Assembly (NCBI GenBank): GCA_038373885.1
Contig: JAWZYV010001785.1
Coordinates: forward strand, 124,001 to 188,000
Origin: Cheiracanthium punctorium
Lineage: Eukaryota; Arthropoda; Arachnida; Araneae; Cheiracanthiidae
Reading direction: 5' to 3'
DNA length: 64,000 nucleotides
Part shown: positions 11,246-22,779 of the stretch, piece after piece
How positions within the stretch are numbered: the first letter of the stretch is position 1
Layout: each line of letters opens with the position of its first letter
Translations under genes and position numbers: made by a program
Notes under the pieces: model-generated
What the model was told of the DNA's origin: nothing
What the model saw: the letters and a program-made list of their open reading frames with translations, nothing else
Database searches by the model: none

Positions 11246-12878
11246 ATAAACTATTTTTTTTTAATTACTACATACAAATACTTTAACAAATTCAATCATT
11301 CATTACAGAGTTTAAAAGGAAGAAAACGCTAATCAATCAACATAAATATTAAATTAACGTTCACATATGATTTAAATAAGAGAACTACAATTAAAAGTAT
11401 GACAGTAAAATAGGATGAATTGACTAGCGTCAACAATTTACAATGCAAATCATCAGTCTTTTCTAGATTAAAAAAATAATGAAGTCACCACTAATGGCTA
11501 GTTGAACGCGGAAGGCTTTTACGGTGACAAATTGTTGAGGAAACGAGTCTAGAAAGCTGAAGGGGAGGGGTACACTATTAGCTGAACGGGCGATGTTTAT
11601 GAAGGCAGCATTAGAGCCTCGTTCAAGACTGACCCACTTGTGCTACTAGAGACAAGTGTCGACAGCAATTGCGTAGAAGCATCTGCATGCGCTTCCTGAA
11701 TATATTTACATTCAAAAAGCAACACAGTTTCCTTCGGCAGTCCACGAGAGAAAAAAACACTCTCAATTTTTATCATTTTTACTTATAATACACAGTGTAG
11801 TTCCACTTTCTGTAGTCCTCATAAATGCTAATGAGTCAACGTTTTAGTTAATAAACATGGCCTAACTTTCGTGTACTTTTCTCGAATTATCTGAACGGCG
11901 ACGAAAAAGTAGACAGTGTCATTTTCTCAGCCAATCACAATCTTGACAAAAACTTTTTCCGAGCGTTCCGAAATGAATTTAAAACTTTAATCAGGGGTGG
12001 ATTGTGATCAGGATACATTCGAAATTCAAGATTTTCAATTATTTTCTTATCACAAGTTATTATTTTTTAATTTTAATCTAATCTAAAATATCTTCGGAAA
12101 TTTGGTACCAGATAATCCGTCATTAAAAGTAGGAAGAAAATTCTCCAACGCTTAACTTCTCCATTAAGCTCGATTGATTCTGGGGCTGCCCGACACGGTA
12201 ATCAAGGTAAGCATCGCATTGGGGCGCCATTTCGAACTCAAAAACTGAAAAAGCTTGATCAGGAGCATAAAAGGGGGCACCACGTACCCTTGATTCGCCC
12301 CTGGAATGACTTTATTTTGAAATAAGGCAATAAAATACGTAATTTCTTTCTAAACTCAGGGAACAAATTATGCTGCTGCTAGCCTGAAGAAATCATAGAA
12401 CTATCAAATCATAAGAAAATGTGTACGTGGAAATTTCATGCACCCCCCCCCCCCATTTTTCGTAGTTCCGTTCGTTTTTAAAAATCAAACAAAAATGAAA
12501 TTAAAACTGTCCACACGCACGACGGCACCCCTCCCTCTTGACCTATATGACCGCTAACGCTCGCTTTATCTCACAGACGTGATCGTGTACAAGCTGGTAC
12601 ACCAGGCGAAGTTCAGGTAAAATCTTCGGTCTTTTTTCCAAGGTCTTTTCTGCATGCTTGCTACTAAAGAAACGTCCAAGGTTCGAAAATACTAATGCAT
12701 TCCAGAGATTTGAAATGCCCACTGCACTGGATTACTAATGAAATGCGTGGGTCAGACCGCAGATGGTGCCCTTTCGAAGCCGTAAACCTGTGGTCACAGA
12801 TGATGATGAGGCTTCTGCACTCTCTCCGGAGAAACGATCTCAGCAATGCTTTGCTATGGAAAAAAATGGCCTTCACAA
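11246..12878. other. no recognised gene or complete element
   Basis: Contains a C-run at about 12443-12454. Possible hAT-like ends face each other (CAGGGGTGGATTG near 11993 and, on the minus strand, CAGGGGCGAATCAAGG near 12303), but no matching 8-bp duplication supports them. Overlapping frames at 12664-12972 on both strands look accidental. Confidence 0.35.
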
Positions 12879-13066
12879 ATTCAAGATTTTAGAACGAACT
12901 ATTGAATATTGTTTAAACCGTTCTTTTCTTTTCGCTTCTGAAGACATTTATCTAATATTATTTTGTACCTAATTTTGTACCTAAAAACATTGGATGAATG
13001 TTTTCAGAAAAAAGAAAAAGAATGGTTGAAAATTTTCAATAGTTCGTTCTAAAACCTTTAATTTGA
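12879..13066. mobile_element. palindromic MITE, about 188 bp
   Basis: Outer arms share ttttagaacgaactattgaa in inverted orientation (left 12887 onward; right arm ending about 13055). Deeper arm sequence also matches inversely, for example ccgttcttttctttt against ccattctttttcttt. A direct repeat of ttttgtaccta marks the centre (about 12961-12982). No coding capacity. Confidence 0.6.
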
Positions 13067-13412
13067 AAAGGCAGTTTTTTCCCCCCCTATAGGAAAAGTT
13101 TTAAAGTATTGACGCACTGACCAATGTCCTAAAGTCTGATTCTCCATTCTCCTAGCTGTAGTGTCGCACCGGGGTAAAGGTCACAATCACTCTTCTTTCG
13201 AGAGAATTTATTATGTACGATCGTAAAAATTGTGCAGTTTCCAATGACTAACTAAGAAAAAAAATTGTCTCATTCAAAGGTAATAAAGTTGATCCTAGCT
13301 TTTGAAAATACCGACTTTTCAGATTGTATGACTTTTTTATTTTTTAAGTGATGAATCCACCCAACCCTTACAGAGTCTCGAAAAAGGGGATTCGGGGACA
13401 CAACCCTCCAAC
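13067..13412. other. no recognised feature
   Basis: Short AT-rich spacer with a T/C run near 13077. Nothing identifiable. Confidence 0.35.
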
Positions 13413-13613
13413 AAAATAATTAAAACTTTATAAAGTAACACACATAACATGTACACGCTTTCCCTTAATCACAAAATCACTGGACACGTGTTTCGGGCAA
13501 AAAAAGTTTAGTCCTTCATCAGCAGAAGTAAATACACGTATGGACCCGAAACACGTATTGAGATGTAGAAGTACCTTCTATGTGTGCTATTTTACAATGT
13601 TTTAATTATTTTA
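13413..13613 (-). repeat. palindromic repeat with hammerhead-like core, copy 2
   Basis: Arms are inverted relatives: aaaataattaaaacttta at the left, tgttttaattatttt at the right. On the minus strand the order is CTGATGA (13522-13516), a linker with a T-run, GAAA (13494-13491), then CACGTGTC ending at 13483. Stem III would be ACACGUGU, a perfect palindrome. Stem I begins CUG before the core and CAG after the cleavage position. Stem II has only about two good pairs. This copy has the most complete core of the three. Confidence 0.6.
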
Positions 13614-13750
13614 TACACCAGATTCTTTTGAGTGTTTTTTTTAAATCCCTCCCATTTTCTAAATCTGTGAGAAGTGATTAAAAATGAAAGACATCATTCT
13701 TAAGAGAAAAAAAACAACTGATAATTTATGACGTGTGCTGTGCATCTTAC

Positions 13751-15139
13751 CCAGACAGCACATAAGCTTAAATCAAGTTTGACATTTTTCTGAATTTGAC
13801 GCATTAATGCAAGCTTGACAGTTGAACTCATTCTAAGCTGGCAGCAAGCTTGCAGGAGTCAAGTTGAATTGTCAAGTTTAAATACAGCTTGATTTAAGCT
13901 TGAAAATTGATACTCGCATGATTTTTCCTTTTTAAAGGAGCGTTGATGGCGCCATCTGTGAAAGAAAATGGACATTAATTGTCTAGCGTCCTAATATTTT
14001 CTGAAAGTTCGTAAAAGATGTGTTTTATTTTATATTACCAGTGCCATATTACCAGCAGGGCAAACGGGGCAACTGCCCAGGGCCTACAGATTTTAGGGCC
14101 CAAAAATCTTACATCTTACACTTTTGTAATTCTAAAATAAAATTACAAAGGATAAGAAAAAAATTCAGAAGTTAAATAATTTTTTTAATTATAAAGTATG
14201 AACAATGAAAATAATTCAAATTTACATTTGTATAAATTAATTTTAACTTATTTTTAATTCTTCGAGATGCTTTATGTCAATATAGCATACCAATATGTAG
14301 GAAAATAACCACATTTGTAAAGAGAATTTTTGCAAAAATTTTTCAATTATTTGTTATTTTAAGAAATATTTACAAAAATGACTAAAGTGTTTGTATTCCA
14401 TACATGTTAGCAACTGTGATATAGCATTTCGAAGTAACGTTTAACTATCTGTTTCTTTAATTTCAGATTACTTAACACAAAATTTGTGTTATGTAAACCC
14501 ATTCTATATTTCCAAATATGGAAATTCTTCAAAATAAAATACAATTATACTACGAAATTGATTTCAAAATCAGTCGTTTGTCTCGATTTTGGCCAGCAGT
14601 ATTGCTTCATGAGTGTTGCGGTACTGAAAGTTTTAAAACGTGTATTTTAATTTTAATTTAATTTATTTTGATGCATTATTTTAATTCTGATGCATCCCAT
14701 GGAAAAATAAAAGAAACAAATAACACATCGCCCACTTATCAATTTGGCGAGAAAACAGCGTGGTAAGTCACTTCAAACTTTAGTCATAGCTGCACAAGGC
14801 TGCGGTGGCGGAATGGATAGCGTGCTCGACTGCGAAGCCAAAGGGCCCGGGTTCTATCCCAGCGACGAACACTCGATGGAAATAAATTAAATTGAAATTT
14901 CAGCGTAGAGGAGGAAAATGAGCGGAAAAATAAATTATGTGGGGCGCGTTAGCCAGCGGGCGCCCCGTGTATTAAAAAAAATTTTTTTTTGGGAAAATTT
15001 TTTAAGCTTGAAATTAAGCTTGAAATGTCAAGCTTAATGCAAGCTGGGCAAGTGTAAACTAGAACACTTGATTCAAGCTTAATTCAAGCTTATTGACTTG
15101 ATAAATCAAGCTTGCTGCAAGTTTGCTGTGCTGTCTGGG
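13751..15139 (+). mobile_element. AAGCTTGA-family element, copy 2, about 1.39 kb with inverted ends
   Basis: Starts CCCAGACAGCACA and ends TGTGCTGTCTGGG. Both ends are flanked by TA, which may be a target duplication. Roughly 150 bp inside each end is packed with AAGCTTGA or its complement, probably repeated protein-binding sites. The right 809 bp (14331-15139) match copy 1 at 9977-10835 in inverted orientation. A tRNA-like block lies at 14799-14867. No transposase frame is present, so it would need proteins supplied elsewhere. I cannot name the superfamily. Confidence 0.65.
14799..14867 (+). repeat. tRNA-like segment inside copy 2 (Arg-like)
   Basis: The A-box region reads TGGCGGAATGGATAGCG and the B-box region GGGTTCTATCCC. 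The anticodon loop would read CTGCGAA, anticodon GCG (arginine). The acceptor stem does not pair, so this is a tRNA-derived segment and not a gene. It may supply a polymerase III promoter to the element. Confidence 0.55.
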
Positions 15140-17065
15140 TAGTCACATTGCGTACGTTATTCAACGAATTTTAAGCCTCAGCCGCTCAGAGAGTTAAATA
15201 AGTTTTCGATCTGACTTATAATTCCAACAGATTGCAAGGAATAATGCATTTATATCAAAGAATGGATTCTCCAATGTCAACTTCCATCTTTCGGAACGAC
15301 CACGGATAGAATTTTATTTTTTAAAGCTTTTTCTGCAAACGGTAAAACAGACAGCACTGATCACATTCCGCTCATTTATCCCAATCTGCGAATAATAAAT
15401 ATCAGATTTCAGCATCCAACGAGAAAATCCTTTCTAGTTCTGTGTTTTTCAAAGGTGCGAATTTCTTTCTCAATTTGTGGAAGTGTACAACAAGTATGTT
15501 TTCTGCAATTTTTTACTCTGATTCTATAAGGACAATTTTTAAGGACTGTCTCTTCTCAGACTGTTTATACAATCATTCCAAGATTATTGCTGAGGGCAAT
15601 AGGAGAATGAAGTCCCAAAAAGTTCAATGCAAAATTCAAAACTATTGAAACAAGATCACAGAAAAGCTCAAAAAAAAAAAAAAATGCCCTTATCATACTA
15701 TATGCGGATTAAAAATACATAGTTGCTAAGATATTTCTAAACAAAACAGATGACGTCAGATAAATGGAGTTTTATCTCCCCGAAATATTGTCGTCAATAA
15801 ACAATCTAACGGGTTCGTTTAAATGCCGTTATCTGCACCTTAAAAATAACCACGCAATCGTCTTCAACGAACTGCGGCGACTGAAATTATTGAAAAGTAA
15901 TAGGCTATTATGAGATCCTAAGATAAAGGTCAACATTTTGCGAGAGCGGCCAGTGGCCTCTGAACTTGTTCCGTGAATGCCCATCAGTTAATTTCTTTCT
16001 ACATTAAAATCTCCAAAAACCGCACATGTGAGGTTTAGAATTGTGTCGTATATTGTTATTTCATTTTATTTGCAAACAACGTACAACATATTTATCGCTT
16101 CTTCATAAATTTTTATCTTTACATATTGCTTCACAGATCAGACTTATTTGAATCCGTATTAAATATTTATAGCAAGAAGCATACATTTTGGAACAAATTA
16201 TATTTAATGAATTACATTATACAAAGATCATCGAGGTACAATACTAAAAGTTTTTGAAATTGCTTATGTCGTTTACTTCAATGGGTTTAAAAAGATAGTC
16301 AAACTATTAATAAATTATTAAGGATCGAAACCTGTGAAAATTTAACTAATAAATTAATCAATGGATTAGTTACAAAAATATTAATTTTTTCCCCCACAAT
16401 AAACGTAAAGTTTAAAAAAATGGTAACAAAATATACTTTTACAGAAAAATAATTTTTTTTTTATCATTAAAAATGTTTTGAGAATAAAATAGCATTGACG
16501 TTTAAAGATGTTCTTGCACAAACTAAAAGATATACACAAATTTTATATCTAACAATTATTGGTAGTATTACTAATTTGTATGAGTACAAAAATAAAAAAG
16601 TGCCACAAAATAATAATTTATGTATAATTACTGTAATTCATTTTCATAATTAATTTTATTTATGATTCCACGAATAATAATTATAAAATTCATGGTCTTA
16701 TTCTCTCTTATTATAGACCATTGTCTTTCAATTAATGTCGTGAGCACCACCGATGAAGTTTCATCAGAACGAATATCGTACTAATGGGAAACAAGTTGTT
16801 TGACTACAAGTGACATTATATGTTGTAATTTTACACTAAACACTACAACATATGATGCATCTAATTCATCAATATTAAAAAGATAAATCAAAATAATTTA
16901 GCTTTTGCTTATTTTATGCTAATGATAATCACCTGAATTAATTGCTTACATAAAGTTACCTTTTTAAAAGAATTATTTTATTTTTAAAATTTCACCGGTT
17001 AATTTCGCTATTTGTGCAGCATTATAAGTTAACGTTTAAAACTGAAAAAAAAAAGTTTAAAATAC
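15140..17065. other. no recognised feature
   Basis: AT-rich, with short A/T homopolymers (for example an A-run near 15670). A 68-codon frame at 15442-15648 has no known relative. Confidence 0.4.
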
Positions 17066-17067
17066 TA

Positions 17068-17574
17068 TTGGGTTGGCAACAAAGTAATTGCGTTTTTCCG
17101 TATGTCAATATTTCGCCGGGCCAAAACTACTGAAGTTAATTATGCGAAATTCGGCACGTACGTGAGTTCTTCAACATAGGTGCTAGATCAGAGAGCATTT
17201 TCCAAAATTCGTAATCTTAGGGGAGGGGGGGGGTAAGGGGCCAAAAAGTTCTTTTCACATATCCCGCGTGATCTCAAATAAAAATAGAGATATCCGTGAA
17301 ATTCTTTCTGTAAAATACAGCAGTCACGAATACCTAAAAATTAATTTCAGGACATTTTTAATATTGTCCTCTAAGGAGGATAGAAGCGAAAAAAGGGGGA
17401 GGGTGGCCAGCTTTTATGGACGAAAAAAAATACTGCCAGTGAAATTCTTACTTTAAAATGTAACAAATATGAATCTTATGTTCAGGCACAGCTTACTTGT
17501 AATTAAAAACTTGTTGAAAACTTATTTGCTTGAATTTTATACAAGAAAACGCAATTACTTTGTTGCCAACCCAA
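17068..17574. mobile_element. mariner-type MITE, 507 bp, with TA target duplication
   Basis: The ends are exact inverted repeats: TTGGGTTGGCAACAAAGTAA at the left and its reverse complement at the right, continuing to at least 26 bases. Both sides are flanked by TA. These ends resemble those of mariner elements with the GGTTGGCAACAAAGTAATTGCG motif. The interior does not encode a transposase; a 62-codon frame at 17268-17456 is unrelated. The interior is homologous to 33141-33580, whose ends differ. Confidence 0.8.
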
Positions 17575-17576
17575 TA

Positions 17577-17886
17577 GAACTAGAAGAGATATTTTTAAAA
17601 GCTCTTATTAATCTAAAACAAATTATTAAAAAAGCTCTGGGTTAAGGTGTTTGGATCTTTTCCTTTGTCATGGAGTCGCAGTCTTTCCCAAGTCCGATAT
17701 ATTGCGCCACTTTCACATTTTAAGCCAGTGATGCTATGTCAGTTAATGTTTTCCGAAATTGTGTTGAAATCTGTTTAACAGTTATGCCATTTGCATTATT
17801 AGCGAATATATACGCTCAAATTTTCTGGTCACTATCACCGGAAAGTATATACAAGTTCAAATTTCCTGATCACTGTCATCAGAGCC
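17577..17886. other. no recognised feature
   Basis: AT-rich spacer between a mariner-type and a hAT-type element. Nothing identifiable. Confidence 0.35.
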
Positions 17887-17894
17887 GTATGCAT

Positions 17895-18290
17895 TAGAGA
17901 TGAGTTCGGGCTCATTTTTTGAAGCCCGAGCCCGAAGACTTTTAATTCGAGCCCGCCCGAGCCCGAGCAATATTATTAAAGTTGGAGCCCGAGCCCGCCC
18001 GAGCCCGAAATTTCAGCTAAAGACAAATAAAATTAACTACTTCATTAAGAGGATACAATAAATTTTGGAGCTTCACACACCTTCTAGTCCCCCGTGCCGC
18101 TATTTTTTGAAATAAGTACGTCTATTTATTCCATGAATCACTTTTTAAAATCTGTTTCAAGGAGTATGTTCAACAAAGGAGAAATTTTTCACGAGCCCGA
18201 GCCCGAACGCAATCGTGAATTACAGAGCCCGAGCCGGGCCCGGGCTCGGGCTCGGGCTTTCGGGCTCGGGCTGAGCCCGTCTCATCTCTA
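17895..18290. mobile_element. hAT-type MITE, 396 bp, perfect 8-bp target duplication, GAGCCC-rich arms
   Basis: Starts TAGAGATGAG and ends CTCATCTCTA. Flanked by the identical octamer gtatgcat (17887-17894 and 18291-18298). The arms consist largely of degenerate GAGCCC/GGGCTC hexamers, so the two ends can pair over a long GC-rich stretch although the middle is AT-rich. Open frames running through it on both strands are products of the hexamer repeat, not genes. Confidence 0.85.
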
Positions 18291-18298
18291 GTATGCAT

Positions 18299-21286
18299 AT
18301 CCTTAACTTTGCTGGCCAACAAATTTGGTGATAAAGACCTTTTAATTTCCCTTATGATGTAAATGGTTTTTAAAAAAGCGTCTGTATAAATGCAAATCAC
18401 ACGGCCGACAGATAATTAAGTAATAATAACAACAAAAATAGTTAAATCTCACCAAGTGATTGGTCGCGTGGACAACAGCATCCTCTGGAGACAGCCATAC
18501 TTGAACCTTCTGCCTTTATCAGAGAACGAAGTGTGTCTGGAACCATACACGACCCCGTCTATCAGTATAAACATAGCCGATATCGCAAAGCAGATCGACG
18601 CTGCACACCATAAACAATCAATAAAATTTTTCACTTGTTAAGGATAATTTCCGGGTTTTGTCAGATGCCTTTCCGATTCTCCGATCAATCTATTTCATCG
18701 AAGAATCAGTTTAGATGTAGCAACGGACGACCGTATTTTGGAAATTTTCGGTTTGTGATACTGTTCACTTTCATTCACTTTACACATATGAAAGCATCAA
18801 GCTTTCCAGACAGGTATCGTAAACTTCTATCGTTGTCGCTGATATCTGCGCTGGAAATTAATGGTAGAAGTATTTACTTGTATAAAGATGGCTTTTAGAA
18901 TTCCTAAATGAATAACATTAAATCCGGGTATTGGATCACAGTGTCATTCCAAATTTAGCAATACTTTTAAGGTATTTCAGGCTTAAAATTGAAAAAACTC
19001 GAAGATTGGGGGTTTATAAGTGGCAACAAATTTACAGACAGAGCAGTCTTTTAAAAGTAGAATGTTAACAGCACATCCAAGAATTCAATTACAGAGGTAT
19101 TGCAACACAGTCAATTATCATCATAATACCTTTCCAAATTTCTGATATCTTTAGAGATTTTTTTGTCGATTTAGTATTTACTTCTAGTATTTTTAGAAGA
19201 GATAAATGTGCATTCAAAAATATCAGGTCGAAACAGATAAAACAAACTGGCGCTTGTTGAAGCAGATGATTGGTTTGGAAAAGCAGTGCATAATCTTCAA
19301 GCAGATTTTAGAGGCTGTGGTATTCCAAGACTTAAATTAAAACGGCAGAGAAGTTACCAGTTCGAAGCAGAATTTAAAGGGTAATGTATTGACAGACAAT
19401 GCCTTGGAAAGCAGAACGTTGACTGCTAAAAATCATCCATTTGTAGAAATACCAATGCAAGCAAGTATCATCAGATTTCTGAAACATACACATTATCATC
19501 CACAAAAAAAGGAGTATGTCGAACAACCTGCAGAAATTGGAAAAAACAACGATGGCCGTGCGTTCGAAAACACTTTTCCCAAAACAGGGAAGGAGAAAAG
19601 GAATGGGAACACAGTGGAACAGAGGAGATTCGGTTGCAAAAGCAGCTTTCGTACATCAACCGTGTCCGGACGGATCGGATGTTACTGCCAAGTACAAGTT
19701 CTGTGACGTCAAATTGTAGCTGGGAAACAGCTGACTCATTATATGGATGTGGGCATGCAATTTCATTCACTTATGTATTCCGACAGAACTTAGTACCGTC
19801 ACGGCGATAGACTATCACGTGTGCAGACGTCAATCAAATGTCAGTTATGTAAGGGATACTACGAGGGAGGATTTAATATCCATCTATTACACCTCGAAGG
19901 GGGAAAATTCAGCAATATTTAGGTTATTGCACATGACAAAGCAGAGTGTTTGCGTAATACTGTTAGCCAACATTTTATTCTAATATTTCATTTAATTTCT
20001 ATTTCATCATATTCACTTAAATTTTCCACGGATATTACACTGAAAAATGATCCATGTATTTCTAATATCATACCAAAGTAAATTTAGTTTTAACTGGTAC
20101 TAATACCAATGTATATTTAATATTGAGAAAATGTCAGCATCGTGAAAATCGTTAAAATATTAGAAATGATGCGAATGTTTTCTCAGTTTTGAATATTTAT
20201 TTGAAGAATGTCATCAGCTGAACATGGGGGCAACATTGAGAACCGATATTGTTTTGATAATAGGAAATAGGAGAAATCGTCCTCATTCCCGCTGAGCACT
20301 GCAGGGTATAACGAAATTTTTATTTATTTAAGTTTCGATCGCGGGCATACAACACGCTATTAATTGCGGCGAAAATCACAGTATTCCGTTTAATACCTAA
20401 ACATTTTCCTGTCGAGTTTTTGAAGCAGTGAAATGGCAACAAAAGCGTCAAACTACAAGAGCAAAATTCTCAAGCTTTTCCTCTGATGGATTACTTTGAG
20501 GATCTTGGCGGAGAATCTTGTGAAAATTTGGCACTTGGAGAATTGTATATATAGGTTGAAGTAACAAAATTTTTCTCTTTTTTTCTTCTTTCGGAGCACA
20601 GTTTGAGAAACCCTGCAATAGAGGTGTGAATCTATTCACATCCCAAAATTACTAATAAGAAACAGTAGCTCCATGTAACTAATATTATTCCAGAAAGAGT
20701 CAATGTGAGCTTAGTGAAGCGTTCATTCCCAACTTCATAATCTACAGAAGATTGAATATGGACTCTTTTAGAGGTTAGATGCTTTCTTTTTGCCGTCATT
20801 TCATTCCTTAGGAAAGCACAGTGACTATCCACTCTATTGTTTTTCTGTTTAAGAATGAAATGTTTTTGTTTGTGCACCAGGAATTGGCTCGTTCATGGGC
20901 ATGTGCAATATCAGCAGCCATTTTTATCAACTACCAGCACCATTCCGAAATTTACGAGGACGCTGCTGGTTGGTTCTTCATTATTTCAAGTCTGCAACGC
21001 TTTAAAAATCTGTTCATTTAAGAAATCTACTGCCACTTTCGACTTTTTCTGTTATTTGCTTTCTTATCGCACATCATTCAACGTCACTTGTAGACTCCAA
21101 GAGGAAAAGAAAGAGGAAAAAAAAAATCCAACGAACTCTCGCCATAATTAAGTTCCTCTTAAAGATTCTTTTAAGGATGCTTTCTCCCACACCAAGAAAG
21201 CAGTCGATGGGAAACGATTTTTTTTTTCATTTCGAAATTTTAAGAGATTATTTTAGAAATGTTTCTTTTCTTTTATTTCATTTTCT
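18299..21286. other. 3 kb without a recognised element
   Basis: Overlapping short frames occur on both strands at 18449-18641 and 19389-19983. The 105-codon plus-strand frame at 19389-19706 is the longest; its product is charged, with no known motif, and the opposite strand is open too. No splice, promoter or repeat signal could be tied to these. Confidence 0.35.
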
Positions 21287-21480
21287 TATATCCTACAACT
21301 ATCATAAATGCAAATATTTGTGTGTATGTTTGCGTGTCACGCTGAAACGGCAGGACGGATCAAGATGAAATTTGGAATAGAGTCAGATTATAGCCTGAAT
21401 CAACACACAGGCTACCTTTTATCCCCAAAATAAATAAACTATCGACTGTTTCCGTAATTTAAGATATCTAAGTTTTGGGA
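21287..21480 (+). repeat. fragment of a widespread arthropod Helitron-like repeat
   Basis: The run tcataaatgcaaatatttg, then tgtgtatgtttgcgtgtcac, then gatgaaatttgg, then acacaggctaccttttatcc has the order and wording of a repeat head common in arthropod genomes and usually classed with Helitron-like elements. The match is from memory of the motif, not a search. No 3' end was found nearby. Confidence 0.4.
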
Positions 21481-21542
21481 GAACAGCACAGGACGTAAAA
21501 CTGAATATCAGGCTGGAGGAGCTCCGGATATATAAAATATGC

Positions 21543-21728
21543 GGTGAAATAATTTAAAACATCGTAAACACACTTAAAAGGTACTTATCAATCTGGACGT
21601 ACGTTTCAGCTGAAAAATTTTCGAACTTCTGCTGAAAAATGTTGAAAAATTTTCAGCCGAAACGTACGTCCGGATTGATAAGTACCCTTCATGTGTGTTA
21701 TTTTTACAAAGTTTTAATTATTTCATCT
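21543..21728 (+). repeat. palindromic repeat with hammerhead-like core, copy 3
   Basis: Long arms of roughly 85 bp match inversely: ggtacttatcaatctggacg at the left, tccggattgataagtacc at the right. The plus strand carries GAAACGTACGTC (21659-21670). Stem III would be ACGUACGU, a perfect palindrome. The CUGANGA box is decayed to CTGAAAA (21632-21638), so this copy should be inactive. CUG before the core can pair with CGG after the cleavage position. Confidence 0.55.
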
Positions 21729-21752
21729 TTTAAATACCGGTTTCTTTTTGGG

Positions 21753-21757
<5 letters not shown>

Positions 21758-21803
<46 letters not shown>
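21758..21803. repeat. (TA)n microsatellite, about 46 bp
   Basis: Uninterrupted TA dinucleotide run immediately left of a MITE that appears to target TA. The run may have grown from its target site. Confidence 0.9.
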
Positions 21804-21806
<3 letters not shown>

Positions 21807-22179
21807 CGTTTATAATTTAACTTCACCTATAAACAGGGTTCTGCAGCTAGAAAGAGTGAACGGATTTTGACGAAATATGGTATACAAACTATACATAAGA
21901 TTCCCTGAAGGAATTTAGAAAAAAAATAAACTATACAGTAGGTGGCAATCTGCATGGTAAAACAGAAAATTTAACAATGGAAATGGCTAATTTGAAGTGT
22001 ATAAACAATTTCCAGATTTATTCAATAATTTTTGAGCATTTATTAACTATTTGGATCATTTTTTTGAGCTGATTTCACCATAGCTGTATCCCATCTAGTC
22101 GCCAAATTTGGTGGCAATTTACCCACCCTTTTCAGCAGCAGAATGCTGTTTATAAGAGAAGTTTAATATAACCACCCTG
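21803..22179. mobile_element. Tc1/mariner-like MITE, about 377 bp, imperfect 55-bp inverted ends
   Basis: The left end reads AGGGCGTTTATAATTTAACT and later TATAAACAGGGTTCTGCAGC. The right end on the minus strand reads AGGGTGGTTATATTAAACTT and later TATAAACAGCATTCTGCTGC. Insertion in a TA-rich site fits Tc1/mariner types. No transposase frame. A fragment of the same right end lies at 27165-27245. Confidence 0.6.
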
Positions 22180-22779
22180 CATAACTATGTAACTATACTG
22201 TAATTGGTATCATTAAAATAATTAATGAAAAGTTAACTCAAAATGCTTAAGAAAACATGCCTTACACTGCAAAATCATATACAATACAAGCAAAATCAAT
22301 CTTAGAAATTGGAAAAACGCATTAATATTATTAAAAATATGTGCATTTATGAAAAACAGAACAGATCAGTGCATCCGTGATTGACATCAGCTAAGAATTT
22401 TTTTTCGGCAAATTAGGCCTCAACACCTAATGCATCCGCGCAACGCAGTTAATACACATACATAAACTTGGGTAAAGTGAAAAACATCAATTCAGAGGTA
22501 ACGCTGAATTTAGGTAGAACGGCATTCCTTTCACTACCAGAAGATATTGTTCATTCTTTATTCTAGAGAAAACAAAAATGAACGCTTCGATTATTAAAGA
22601 ACACTTTTCAATTGTCTCATTTCCGCTAGGGGACTCAGCCGAACGGAGGGACTATCCCTGTACCTCCCTCCGCTCTTCTGCCAACACCTGGTAATTCCTT
22701 AGCAAAATAATAAATATCAGGCTCTTTCCTCCCCCAGTTACACGCCTGTTGATGCAAATAACGTTTATTAAAGAGCGAT

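Noticed and set aside
11993..12303. hAT element with CAGGGG ends
   Set aside because: The ends are similar but no 8-bp duplication exists and the inner sequence is not convincingly inverted.
18094..18400. Arg/Ala/Glu/Pro-rich frames on both strands
   Set aside because: Produced by the GAGCCC hexamers inside the hAT element 17895-18290.
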